DNA of 64,000 nt, from positions 13,914 to 77,913 of the forward strand of contig CAYLPJ010000027.1 in NCBI GenBank assembly GCA_964385465.1. The letters run 5' to 3'. Position 1 is the first letter of the stretch, and each line of letters starts with the position of its first letter. The notes beneath the pieces were generated by a model. The model saw only the letters and a list, made by a program, of their open reading frames with translations. It had not been told where the DNA came from and made no database searches. The position numbers and the translations under genes are program-made. The stretch is from CAYLPJ01 sp964385465 (GTDB taxonomy: Bacteria > Planctomycetota > Phycisphaerae > SM23-33). Positions 35,301 through 42,840 of this stretch are shown here, one piece after another.

Positions 35301-35884
35301 ACGGTCCGCTTGCCATGCCCGCAGGGACCCCACTCAAACGCATCGTCCTTCTACGGACCATCAAAGAACCGGTGACCATACCCGGCCGCGAATCAGAGCC
35401 CGACGGTTCCGCCGTTCGCCCCAGCAACGACGCGCGGCGCACCCGTGTGTACGATAGCCAGAGCAACCACCACATCGAGATCCGCGAGGATGCCCGCCAC
35501 AGGTGGAAGGGGCGCGTCGTCACGGCGAGGGATGCCGCCCTTCGTGTGCGGCGAGACAAACTGCCCGCGGTGGACCGGTCCGATACGAACGGAGGGCGGT
35601 TCGTCATGTCCCTCGCGGAGGGCGAAGCCGTCTGCATGAGCCATCCCAAGACCGGAGAGGCCGGCTGTTATGTGGTCTTCAAGCTCGATCGCGCCCAGCG
35701 CCGCATACACTTCATCCACCACTGGGACGCCCGCCCCAGCCAGCGCAGCGAACGCCAGGACCCCCGCGAGGGCATCCCGGTGACCGTCGCGAAGCTCCGG
35801 GACCTGGGCATGGACCCGGACACGCGCCCCTTCAAGGTCCGCGTCGGGCCGCTGGGCGACATTCGACGGCTGGATCGGGACTGA
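32378..35884 (+). CDS. cas9: Cas9 endonuclease, type II-C
   Basis: 1168 aa, RNA-guided dsDNA nuclease. GGGGAGG precedes the ATG by 5 nt. RuvC-I is MITLGLDIGSNSVGSAW (D7). An Arg-rich bridge helix spans 51-72 and the REC lobe about 80-540. RuvC-II is IVIELAREA (E554). The HNH domain contains ETDHIVPYSR (D635/H636) with a CPYC (614-617) and CHRQC (654-658) zinc pair. RuvC-III is DDHRHHAIDALVVAL (H785, D788). The C-terminal about 380 aa hold the wedge and PAM-interacting region. Size and the absence of csn2 or cas4 give subtype II-C. All catalytic residues are intact. First gene of the cas9-cas1-cas2 operon. Confidence 0.97.
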   Translation: MITLGLDIGSNSVGSAWVDNPGREITLGVGVFPAGVEQSDRKRGSPINQARRQKRSLRRTVARRARRKRRLRHTLIEAGLLPRDPSALNRVITENPWHLRRRGLKEALTPHEFGRVLLHINQRRGALGVEIDPEDTDEGKVKKAIDRLRRRMCDASAETFGQYMANLMDTRTRLAPGKSDVMVREPIRNRQGRLAPEDHVHADRDMIHHEFCELWRRQKAFGGPLADLLTDELKTRLDDPRSDATWRRRGIIFGQRRTYWATSSLGRCDLQPTDRCCPLADMHAQHYRVVEFVNNIRIEPQGHCPRHLTAEERDKVIAKLRSQKTASAETVRRALGLAGKDAKSLYGLNIERDESRRPNTDWFYREIIDGVFGRSAWDAMDAPAQESVNRAILKFDPEIPEHAHKLRAGAADWWGLDADRVEDLMAAWKRRPRLSNRLNLSRRAILNLLPYMERPFDGRWLTQNEARQAFARDADALDRRTGRPPSPTQRARYDLDVSPLTRRQRRWAEKHPDTLPPAPEMSNPVVRKAIHEVRRHVDAHLRRHGRKPDRIVIELAREAKLPAIVRNRHLARNRRRNDIRRAIDEQYGLERLRRNQQRQAEERVVLCRQQAGKCPYCEDPISESAAAGGENVETDHIVPYSRCGDNALSNRVVCHRQCNRGKGALTPREWLSDEQFARMEARLAHFENPKPDQTDYFTAGEYARKWENLHRTVPDEYEWTRSQLTDTAYAARELRAYLENALYADCDDGKQRIFFTKGAYTSILRRDWQLQDQRLGKVRDDHRHHAIDALVVALTDPPRLQQLARAARECEQARAAGGGSPERPPLPPPWGDVESFRAGVMERVGRLIVSHRPVRRRLVGRLHKDTAYGPVLAGKDGISDTLFTSRIPLAKLKSAHLRLPEGADEIEKKLLAPELSRAEWRGLWRRMTALPDCRPKKGGIVRDLSLRFRIRKALRNAGLDPDNFSEADLKRLLTNGPLAMPAGTPLKRIVLLRTIKEPVTIPGRESEPDGSAVRPSNDARRTRVYDSQSNHHIEIREDARHRWKGRVVTARDAALRVRRDKLPAVDRSDTNGGRFVMSLAEGEAVCMSHPKTGEAGCYVVFKLDRAQRRIHFIHHWDARPSQRSERQDPREGIPVTVAKLRDLGMDPDTRPFKVRVGPLGDIRRLDRD

Positions 35885-35939
35885 AGTCCCGCCCCCGCAG
35901 CGCCGATATGCCTCCCGAAGTGAATCCGGGGAGGCCGGC

Positions 35940-36920
35940 ATGCTTCGCAAGACCATCGAGGTTTCCCGTCAAGCAGTCCATCTTGCCGTACGACTCGGGC
36001 AACTCGCCCTGCGCCCAAAGCCCGCCGGTGGGCGAAGGGGTGAGGAAGCCGGATCACACGGCGCAAGGCCCCGGTCTGTTCCCTGCGAGGACGTCGGCCT
36101 GCTCGTGGTGGACAACATGCAGACCACCTATTCGCATGCGTCGCTTGCCGCTCTGATGGAATGCGGGGCAGCAGTCGTGATCTGCGGCGGGGACCATCTG
36201 CCCGCAGGCGTCCTGCTGCCCGTCCCGTCACACAGCGAAGTCGTCCCCCGCCTTCGCGACCAGGCAAACGCGTCCCGCCCCGTGTGCAAGCGCATCTGGC
36301 AACAGATCGTCGTAGCCAAGGTTCGCGCTCAGGCCGCCAATCTGCCCGTCGATTCCCCGGAACACGGACTGTTGAATGCACTGGCCAAAGAGGTCCGCTC
36401 CGGAGACCCCAGCAACGTCGAGGGCCAGGCCGCGCGTGCCTATTGGCGCCGCTGGTTCGCGCTGCTGGACGAGCGGGTCGGGGGCATCGAATGCCCTCGG
36501 CGCAGCCGACCCGACGCCGACGACCTGATCAACGCCATGCTGAACTACGGCTATGCCGTGCTCCGCGCCGCGGTAGCCCGCGCGATCGTCGGCGCCGGGC
36601 TCGCACCCGCCCTGGGCCTCCACCACCACACCCGCTCCAATGCGTTCGCACTGGCCGACGACCTCGTCGAGCCGTTCCGCCCCATCGTCGATGCCCGCGT
36701 CGCACGCTACGCCGTCGAGCGCGCGCCTTGCGGGGAACTCGATCAGCCAGCCAAGGCGGCCCTGCTCGACCTTCTGGCCGCCAAGGTGCGCACCGGGGAG
36801 AGGACCGGCCCGCTGATGGCCGCGCTGCACCGAATGTGCGCGTCCCTCGCGGACTGCTACGCCGGACGGAGCAAGCGCCTGCTCATCCCGAAGGCCCTCG
36901 GCGACAGCAGGACCGCGTGA
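35940..36920 (+). CDS. cas1: Cas1 integrase, type II-C
   Basis: 326 aa, the catalytic subunit of spacer integration, forming a complex with Cas2. GGGGAGG before the ATG. Motifs: VDNMQTTYSHASLAALMECGAAVVIC near the N-terminus, the first metal-site glutamate in NVEGQAARAYW (about E161), GLHHHTRSNAFALADDLVEPFRP carrying the histidine (about H229) and second acidic residue (about E244). It has a Gly/Arg-rich insertion (about 28-52) in the N-terminal beta domain. 55 bp after cas9; its stop overlaps the cas2 start by 1 nt (TGATG). Confidence 0.96.
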   Translation: MLRKTIEVSRQAVHLAVRLGQLALRPKPAGGRRGEEAGSHGARPRSVPCEDVGLLVVDNMQTTYSHASLAALMECGAAVVICGGDHLPAGVLLPVPSHSEVVPRLRDQANASRPVCKRIWQQIVVAKVRAQAANLPVDSPEHGLLNALAKEVRSGDPSNVEGQAARAYWRRWFALLDERVGGIECPRRSRPDADDLINAMLNYGYAVLRAAVARAIVGAGLAPALGLHHHTRSNAFALADDLVEPFRPIVDARVARYAVERAPCGELDQPAKAALLDLLAAKVRTGERTGPLMAALHRMCASLADCYAGRSKRLLIPKALGDSRTA

Positions 36921-37249
36921 TGCCCAGGAGCGGATACCGAGCCATGTGGATCGTAGCCATGTTCGACCTTCCGACGGACACGAAGCGAGCGCGACAGAGC
37001 TACCGCGCCTTTCGCAGAGTCCTGCTGCGCGACGGCTTCATGATGCTGCAGTTTTCGGTGTACGTCCGGTACTGCCCCAGCCAGGAGAACACGACGGTAC
37101 ACCTCAAGCGCATCGAGAGCAACGTTCCCGCGGATGGGGAGGTCCGCATCATCACTCTCACCGACAAGCAGTTCGAGCGCATGCACATCTTCCTCGGAAA
37201 ACGGCGCGTCGCTCCCGAGGCGTCACCGGCTCAACTCGAACTTTTCTGA
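36920..37249 (+). CDS. cas2: Cas2, type II-C
   Basis: 109 aa, structural subunit of the Cas1-Cas2 integrase. Ferredoxin-like fold with WIVAMFDLPTDTK (D16 position), FRRVLLRDGFMMLQFSVYVRYC and the C-terminal FLGKRRVAPEA. The ATG overlaps the cas1 stop, so the pair is translationally coupled. Last cas gene; the array begins 49 bp downstream. Confidence 0.96.
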   Translation: MPRSGYRAMWIVAMFDLPTDTKRARQSYRAFRRVLLRDGFMMLQFSVYVRYCPSQENTTVHLKRIESNVPADGEVRIITLTDKQFERMHIFLGKRRVAPEASPAQLELF

Positions 37250-37272
37250 CGCCCGGAAACGCCCAACTGACC

Positions 37273-37297
37273 TGCGAAAAACGGCTTATGGCCGGAA
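37273..37297 (-). repeat. Degenerate second anti-repeat abutting the CRISPR array; possible short terminator
   Basis: On the plus strand TGCGAAAAACGGC (37273-37285) is identical to 32271-32283 in the tracrRNA anti-repeat. The similarity continues as GGC-x-GGAA after a 3-nt insertion, so this is a diverged copy of the anti-repeat core lying directly against repeat 1. On the minus strand the insertion creates CGGC-CATAA-GCCG followed by TTTTT, a small intrinsic-terminator-like hairpin positioned to end array transcripts. Confidence 0.55.
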
Positions 37298-37298
37298 G

Positions 37299-38322
37299 AG
37301 TGTAACCGATCCCAGCCTGCCGGCAATCCGCAACCTGTCGGTCGCCTCGGTCACGGGTCGGTCTAGTGTAACCGATCCCAGCCTGCCGGCAATCCGCAAC
37401 GGTGGTGATGGAGATCTCGTCGTCGCCGCTAGTGTAACCGATCCCAGCCTGCCGGCAATCCGCAACACGGTCATCGGCTCTCCTTTCGCGTGTGTCAGTG
37501 TAACCGATCCCAGCCTGCCGGCAATCCGCAACTTGGTCCGGGGCGTGACGAATTGGTCGGCAGTGTAACCGATCCCAGCCTGCCGGCAATCCGCAACGGC
37601 GGTTGTGGCGTGCCTACAGGCGGGCGGAGTGTAACCGATCCCAGCCTGCCGGCAATCCGCAACGCCTCCTCGCCGTTGATCGCGTAGACGCGCAGTGTAA
37701 CCGATCCCAGCCTGCCGGCAATCCGCAACGTCACCAGGGCAAGGAACCCGTCCTTGCCCAGTGTAACCGATCCCAGCCTGCCGGCAATCCGCAACCGTGC
37801 GCTATCGCTGGTCGGACATCGGGGGAGTGTAACCGATCCCAGCCTGCCGGCAATCCGCAACACGGTGATCGCCGCGTCTACGCCGGAAGCCAGTGTAACC
37901 GATCCCAGCCTGCCGGCAATCCGCAACCGGACTGGCCAGGCGTGCATCGTGGGGCGGAGTGTAACCGATCCCAGCCTGCCGGCAATCCGCAACAGCCGTT
38001 GCCGCGCAGTGTACCCAGCGACGAGTGTAACCGATCCCAGCCTGCCGGCAATCCGCAACGCATGGCCAGGCTGCACGCCGAGCAATACAGTGTAACCGAT
38101 CCCAGCCTGCCGGCAATCCGCAACGGACCCGCCGCCGCCCTCGCTGTCGGATCTAGTGTAACCGATCCCAGCCTGCCGGCAATCCGCAACGGACGCGAGG
38201 ACATGGCGGCCGATCGCGTGAGTGTAACCGATCCCAGCCTGCCGGCAATCCGCAACCCCGCGTCGCGTGGGATTTCGAGCGGCTGCAGTGTAACCGATCC
38301 CAGCCTGCCGGCAATCCGCAAC
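37299..38322 (-). CRISPR. Type II-C CRISPR array, 16 repeats and 15 spacers
   Basis: Sixteen identical 36-bp repeats (plus-strand start AGTGTAACCGATCCCAGCC, end GGCAATCCGCAAC) at 37299, 37365, 37431, 37497, 37562, 37628, 37694, 37760, 37826, 37892, 37958, 38024, 38089, 38155, 38221 and 38287. Spacers are 30 bp except two of 29 (after repeats 4 and 12). No terminal repeat is degenerate. Pairing with the tracrRNA anti-repeat implies crRNAs read on the minus strand, the repeat then starting GTTGCGG. In that orientation each repeat ends TACACT (-10-like) with TTGCCG 16 bp upstream. No AT-rich leader is visible at either end. Confidence 0.97.
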
Positions 38323-38409
38323 GCGACGTGTCAGTCCTCCCCCCGATCCGGCAGACCGTCACGGCCCCTTCCGGCAGGCGCAGCGCCCCTTGGCTGGTGG
38401 GCGCATAAC

Positions 38410-38442
38410 AACCCGGCCCGGCGCTGGGCGCCGGGCCGGGTT
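38410..38442 (-). terminator. Strong hairpin terminator downstream of tRNA-Glu
   Basis: A perfect 14-bp GC-rich inverted repeat (38410-38423 with 38429-38442) around a 5-nt loop, starting 4 nt beyond the tRNA 3' end. Without a long T-run, but the stem is exceptionally stable. It would also insulate the array from plus-strand read-through. Confidence 0.6.
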
Positions 38443-38446
38443 GGAC

Positions 38447-38519
38447 TACCCCCAAGGGGACTCGAACCCCTGTCTCCAGGATGAGAACCTGATATCCTAG
38501 GCCACTAGACGATGGGGGC
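38447..38519 (-). tRNA. tRNA-Glu(CUC)
   Basis: Full cloverleaf on the minus strand. Acceptor GCCCCCA pairs with TGGGGGT (G-U at 1-72), D-arm CGTCTAGTGGCCTAGG, anticodon stem TCAGG/CCTGG with loop TTCTCAT (anticodon CTC), T-arm AGGGGTTCGAGTCCCCT, discriminator A. CCA is not encoded. Decodes GAG, the preferred glutamate codon of this GC-rich genome; the cognate synthetase gene gltX is 16 kb away. Confidence 0.95.
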
Positions 38520-38580
38520 ACGTCGGATGCTGCGTTGTCGGCCTGAGCCCGCTGCGGTCGCGGGCATCCTGGAACGACGA

Positions 38581-38610
38581 AGTTTACACGCCCGCCGGAC
38601 AAAGAGTCAA
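38581..38610 (-). promoter_or_regulatory. tRNA-Glu promoter
   Basis: Minus-strand TTGACT (38605-38610) and TAAACT (38581-38586) with an 18-bp spacer; predicted start near 38574, about 55 nt before the tRNA 5' end. The rest of 38520-38811 holds no gene that I can see. Confidence 0.6.
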
Positions 38611-38811
38611 TAGCAATTCCGCCGATAGGTTCAAGGTTCGAGGACCCGAGGCCGGGGTCAACTCCCGGCCGGCGCGACGATTGCCGCGGGGCGCTGCGCG
38701 CGGTAGAATGCAGGCGTCGGGAGGCCCGGCCCCCCGGCGGGCATCTCGGACCGCCAAGCACTTCGTCGGGTGGGACTTTCGGCAGGGAAGAGAATCGGGA
38801 AGGCTCGCACG

Positions 38812-41271
38812 ATGCCAAAGGACGGGCAATCGACGCCGATCGAGTCGGCGCAGGACTACGCCGAGCTGCTGAAGCTCGGCCCGGACGCCGTCTTCATCAA
38901 CGACCTGTCGGGGGCGTTCCTGGAGGTCAACCCCGCCACGTGCGAGCGGCTGGGCTACAAGCCCGCCGAGCTGCTTGGCAAGGGCCTCGGCGCGATCCAC
39001 CGCCCGGGCGACGCCGGGGCGGCGGTGGCGCGGCTGGAGGAGATCTTCCGCCGCGGCGCGGGCATGTTCGAGACCGTCCACGTCGCCGCCGACGGGCGGG
39101 AGATCCCCGTCGAGGTCAGCAGCCGGCTGGTGGACCGCGAGGGCAGCCCGGCGGTGCTGAGCATCGCGCGGGACATCACGGACCGCAAGGCGGCCGACGA
39201 GGCCCTCCGCCGCCGCGCCGACGAGGCGAGCTCGCTGAACCGCCTGGCCGGGGCGGTGGCCGAGAGCCTGGACCTGGAGCACGTCAGCCGCCGGGCGCTC
39301 GAGGAGACGGTCCGGATCGCCGAGCCGGACCTGGCGATCCTGTTCGTCGTGGAAGGCGGGCGGCTGCGGCTGATCGGCTCGCACCCGGAGTCGCCGGCGA
39401 CGGCCGCCATCGGCGGGAAGGTCCACCGCGTGGGCCAGTGCCTCTGCGGGGGCGCGGCCGGGGGCGAGCCGGTCTACGTTCAGGACATTCGCGCCGACGC
39501 GCGCTGCGTGCTTCCGGAGTGCAAGGAGGCGGGGATGCATTCGTTCGCGGCCCTGCCGCTCTCGCACGGCGGGACGGTGGTGGGCGTGCTGGGCCTGGCG
39601 TCGCGGACGGCGCGGGATTTCACGGCCTCGCGGGAGTTCCTGGAGACGCTGGCCAGCCAGGTGGCCCTGGCGATGCACAACGCGATGCTTCACGAGCAGC
39701 TCCAGGACCATGCCGACGAGCTGGAGGCGCGGCTGGCGCAGCTCCGCTCGACGGAGGAGCGGCTGCGGTTCGTGGAGACCTCGATCGAGCGGGCGGGGGA
39801 TGCGGCGTACTGGATGGACGCCGGCGGGAGGCTGGTGTACGTGAACCCGGCGGCCTGCGAGGCGTTGGGCTACGAGCGTTCGGAGCTGCTGTCGATGACG
39901 ATCCACGACATCGACCCGCAGTTCCCCCCGGAGGACTGGCCCGCCCAGTGGGCCCAGCTCCGCGAGAAGGGCACGGGGACGACGCAGACGGTGCATCGGC
40001 GGCGGGACGGCACGACATTCCCGGTGGAGATCAACGCCAACCACATCGAGTTCGGGGGCAAGGCGTACAACTGCGCGTTCGCGCGGGACATCACCGAGCG
40101 GGAGCACCTCGCCGACCAGCTCCGCCAGGCCCAGAAGATGGAGGCCATCGGGCGGCTGGCGGGGGGCATCGCCCACGATTTCAACAACCAGTTGACGGTC
40201 GTGAAGGGCTACTGCGACCTGCTGCTGGCGGAGATGGACGCCGACGCCCCGCTGCGGGGGGAGATCGAGGAGATCCACGGCGCGGCGGTGCGGGCCCAGC
40301 GGCTGACCGGCGGGCTGCTGACGTTCAGCCGCCGCCAGGTGCTCAGCCCCGAGGTGACGAACCTCAACGACGTGCTGCGGGATACCGCCAACCCGATGGG
40401 GCGGATGATCGGCGAGGACATCGAGTTGGCCATCGTCGAGGAGCGGCGGCTCGGCAGCGTCGAGGTGGACCGCTCGCAGTTCACCCAGGCGGTGATGAAC
40501 CTCGCCGTCAACGCCCGCGACGCCATGCCCGACGGCGGGAAGCTGACCATCGAGACCGCCAACGTCGAGCTGGACGACAGCTACAGCCGCCGGCACCCGG
40601 AGTCGTCGGCCGGGCCGCACGTGATGGTCGCCGTCAGCGACACCGGCACGGGGATGGACGCCGCCACACTCGAGCGGATCTTCGAGCCGTTCTTCACGAC
40701 GAAGCAGGCCGGCGAGGGCACGGGGCTGGGGCTGTCGATGGTCTACGGCTTCGTCAAGCAGAGCGGCGGGACGGTGTACGTCTACAGCGAGCCGGGGCAC
40801 GGGACGACGGTGAAGATCTACCTGCCCCGCGTCGACGTCAGCCCCTCGCCGGAGGAGGCGGAGGAGGGCGCCCGCCCGGCGGCGCCCGGGACGGACGCCG
40901 GCGAGCGCGTGCTGGTCGTCGAGGACGACGACGCCGTGCGGCGGCTGATCGCCCGGGCGCTGCGCGAGCGCGGGTACGCGGTCCTGGAGGCCGAGACGGC
41001 CGACCGGGCCGAGCAGCTCGCCGACGGCGCCGACGGCGCGGTGGACCTGCTGGTCACGGACGTGGTCCTGCCCGCGCGGAACGGCCCGTCGCTGGCGCGG
41101 CAGCTCCGGGCGGCGCATCCCGGCATGCGGGTGCTGTACGTCTCGGGCTACACGCAGGGCACGGCGGTCCGTCACGGCATGGTGGAGGGCGGGTCGCCGC
41201 TGCTGTCCAAGCCGTTCCGCCCGGAGGAGCTGGCCCGCGCGGTCCGGGAGGTGCTGGACGCGCCGCACTGA
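38812..41271 (+). CDS. Hybrid sensor histidine kinase (PAS-GAF-PAS-HisKA-HATPase-REC)
   Basis: 819 aa, cytosolic two-component hybrid kinase without membrane segments. The order is PAS (about 20-135), GAF (145-305), PAS (325-430), HisKA with phospho-histidine H455 in GGIAHDFNNQLTVVKGY, HATPase (about 540-665: VNARDAMPDGG, DTGTGMD, TGLGLSMVYGFV) and receiver (690-815) with phospho-acceptor D750 in LLVTDVVLPARNGPS. The ATG at 38812 has GGGAAGG upstream; the GTG at 38770 is less likely. No dedicated response-regulator gene is adjacent. Signal unknown. Confidence 0.93.
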   Translation: MPKDGQSTPIESAQDYAELLKLGPDAVFINDLSGAFLEVNPATCERLGYKPAELLGKGLGAIHRPGDAGAAVARLEEIFRRGAGMFETVHVAADGREIPVEVSSRLVDREGSPAVLSIARDITDRKAADEALRRRADEASSLNRLAGAVAESLDLEHVSRRALEETVRIAEPDLAILFVVEGGRLRLIGSHPESPATAAIGGKVHRVGQCLCGGAAGGEPVYVQDIRADARCVLPECKEAGMHSFAALPLSHGGTVVGVLGLASRTARDFTASREFLETLASQVALAMHNAMLHEQLQDHADELEARLAQLRSTEERLRFVETSIERAGDAAYWMDAGGRLVYVNPAACEALGYERSELLSMTIHDIDPQFPPEDWPAQWAQLREKGTGTTQTVHRRRDGTTFPVEINANHIEFGGKAYNCAFARDITEREHLADQLRQAQKMEAIGRLAGGIAHDFNNQLTVVKGYCDLLLAEMDADAPLRGEIEEIHGAAVRAQRLTGGLLTFSRRQVLSPEVTNLNDVLRDTANPMGRMIGEDIELAIVEERRLGSVEVDRSQFTQAVMNLAVNARDAMPDGGKLTIETANVELDDSYSRRHPESSAGPHVMVAVSDTGTGMDAATLERIFEPFFTTKQAGEGTGLGLSMVYGFVKQSGGTVYVYSEPGHGTTVKIYLPRVDVSPSPEEAEEGARPAAPGTDAGERVLVVEDDDAVRRLIARALRERGYAVLEAETADRAEQLADGADGAVDLLVTDVVLPARNGPSLARQLRAAHPGMRVLYVSGYTQGTAVRHGMVEGGSPLLSKPFRPEELARAVREVLDAPH

Positions 41272-41578
41272 CGCCCTCCCTCCCCGGCCCGGCCGGCGAA
41301 CCGTGCGCACAGGCGGCCGGGGGGAGCATTGCGTAGACACACGCCGGGCGCGTGCGAGATCGTTTCCTGCCGGCGCACAACGGTTTGCAGAGCCGGGCCT
41401 CGCCGTCCGGCGGGCAGGCAAGGCGGGTTTCGCATTTCCCCGGTGTCGTGTACCATGGCCGCCTGACGGCAAGGACGGCGACGGATGCCCCCGCCCGGCG
41501 AGGTGAGGGCGTCCCCCCGCGGAGGGCCACGGCGACCGTGCCCGCCCGTTTTGCGTCGAATCACCCCCTAACGTCCTG
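41272..41578. other. 307-bp intergenic region without a recognisable gene
   Basis: Lies between the kinase and the sigma-factor gene, and should hold the sigma-operon promoter. I see no convincing sigma70 hexamers, RNA gene or coding region; short open frames here have no ribosome sites or family features. Confidence 0.5.
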
Positions 41579-42196
41579 GTGGAGTTGGTGTCTGAGACAG
41601 CAGAGGCAGAGGGCGGCGGCGGCCCGCGTCCGGAGGATGCGGAGCTGGTCCGTGCCACGAGGCGAGGCGACCTGGCGGCCTTCGAGGTGCTGGTCGCCCG
41701 CTACCAGCGTCGCGCCACCGCGGTGGCGTGGCGGCTGCTGAATCATCGCGAGGACGCCATGGACGTCGTTCAGGACGCCTTTCTGAAGGCCTACGACCGG
41801 TTGGACAGCCTCTCGCACCCGGGGCGGTTCGGCTCGTGGCTGCTGCGGATCGTCAGCAACCTCTCGCTGAACTTCCGCCGCGCCCGCGCCCTGCGGAAGA
41901 CGGACTCGCTGGCCCCGCACAACGACGCCGACGACGAGGACGGGCCGGTCAATCGCCCGGACCCGGGCATCGGCGATCCCGGCGAGGAGGCCTCCGCCGG
42001 CGAGCTGAAGGACCGGATCGCCCGTGCCATCGCCGACCTGCCGGACATGCAGCGGCAGGCGCTGGTGCTGTTCGCGATCGAGAAGATGCCCCAGAAGCAG
42101 ATCGCCGAGATGCTCGGATGCAGCGTCGAGACGGTCAAGTGGCACGTCTTCTCGGCAAGAAAGAAGCTCAAGCAACGTTTCAGGGAGTACCTCTAG
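41579..42196 (+). CDS. ECF sigma-70 family RNA polymerase sigma factor
   Basis: 205 aa. Region 2 (about 20-90: FEVLVARYQRRATAVAWRLL, AMDVVQDAFLKAYDRLDSL) and region 4 (about 135-195: LPDMQRQALVLFAIEKMPQKQIAEMLGCSVETVKWHVFSARKKL) are joined by an acidic Asp/Gly-rich linker. The start is uncertain: GTG at 41579 or 41588, the latter with GGAG only 3 nt away. Followed 14 bp later by its probable anti-sigma factor, so likely held inactive until a signal arrives. Confidence 0.9.
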   Translation: MELVSETAEAEGGGGPRPEDAELVRATRRGDLAAFEVLVARYQRRATAVAWRLLNHREDAMDVVQDAFLKAYDRLDSLSHPGRFGSWLLRIVSNLSLNFRRARALRKTDSLAPHNDADDEDGPVNRPDPGIGDPGEEASAGELKDRIARAIADLPDMQRQALVLFAIEKMPQKQIAEMLGCSVETVKWHVFSARKKLKQRFREYL

Positions 42197-42210
42197 GCTC
42201 TGGTGATGTC

Positions 42211-42789
42211 ATGAACGCTTCCCATCAAGACGACGTCGAGTTCGCCCTTTGCGAGTACCTCGACGGGGCCCTCTCCGGCCGCGAGGCACGGCGCCTCCAG
42301 CGCCGCCTCGCCGAAGACCCGGACCTCGCCGACGAGCTGAAGCGCTACGCGGCGCTGGACGAGGCGCTGGCCTCCGTCGCCGGCGCCGGGCCCGACGGGG
42401 TGGACTACGACCTCCAGCGCGCCGAGGTGATCGCCGCGATCGAGCGCCGCGCGCTGCTCCAGCCGCCCCGGCGGCGCGTGCTGCGCCCGGTGTTCGGCGC
42501 CCTGGCGGCCGCGGCGGCACTGCTGATCGGGGTGATGGCCTGGGTGGTGATCGTCGGCCGCCAGACTCCCCCCGGACCGGGCGAGCCGGTCCGCGTCACG
42601 CTGCTGTCGGCCTCGCCGGCGGTGGAGGGCGAGGGCGAGGTCTCGGTGCAGATCACCCGCCCGCCGGTCGAGAGCCTGCCCCTGGCGCCCTTGGCGCCGC
42701 GGGGGGGCATGCCCGGGGGGACCATCGTCGTATCCGTCGGCCATGACGACAACCCCGGCGACGCGGCCGAATCGCTCGTGATATACTGA
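42211..42789 (+). CDS. Probable membrane anti-sigma factor
   Basis: 192 aa. The N-terminal cytosolic part (ALCEYLDGALSGREARRLQRRLAEDPDLADELKRY) resembles anti-sigma domains such as zf-HC2/RskA-like helical domains. It is followed by a single membrane helix (about 94-113, VFGALAAAAALLIGVMAWVVIV) and a short Pro/Gly-rich extracytoplasmic tail. Position directly behind an ECF sigma gene is the main argument for function. No Hx3Cx2C zinc motif is visible. Confidence 0.72.
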   Translation: MNASHQDDVEFALCEYLDGALSGREARRLQRRLAEDPDLADELKRYAALDEALASVAGAGPDGVDYDLQRAEVIAAIERRALLQPPRRRVLRPVFGALAAAAALLIGVMAWVVIVGRQTPPGPGEPVRVTLLSASPAVEGEGEVSVQITRPPVESLPLAPLAPRGGMPGGTIVVSVGHDDNPGDAAESLVIY

Positions 42790-42840
42790 CCCCCCCGCCG
42801 GCGGAGCCGGCGGCCCGACAGGACCCCGAGGAGAGATTTC

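Noticed and set aside
35885..37298. Search for csn2 or cas4 near cas1/cas2
   Set aside because: No open frame with either fold; only cas9, cas1, cas2 are present, hence II-C.
37299..38484. Open frames of 100-300 codons through the CRISPR array with repeated VTDPSLPAIRN or CNRSQPAGNPQ peptides
   Set aside because: They are translations of the repeat; 36-bp repeats with 30-bp spacers give period 66, divisible by three, so frames stay open by accident.
38584..41658. Long minus-strand frame opposite the hybrid kinase
   Set aside because: The plus-strand frame has all kinase motifs; the antisense frame has none and runs over the gene ends.
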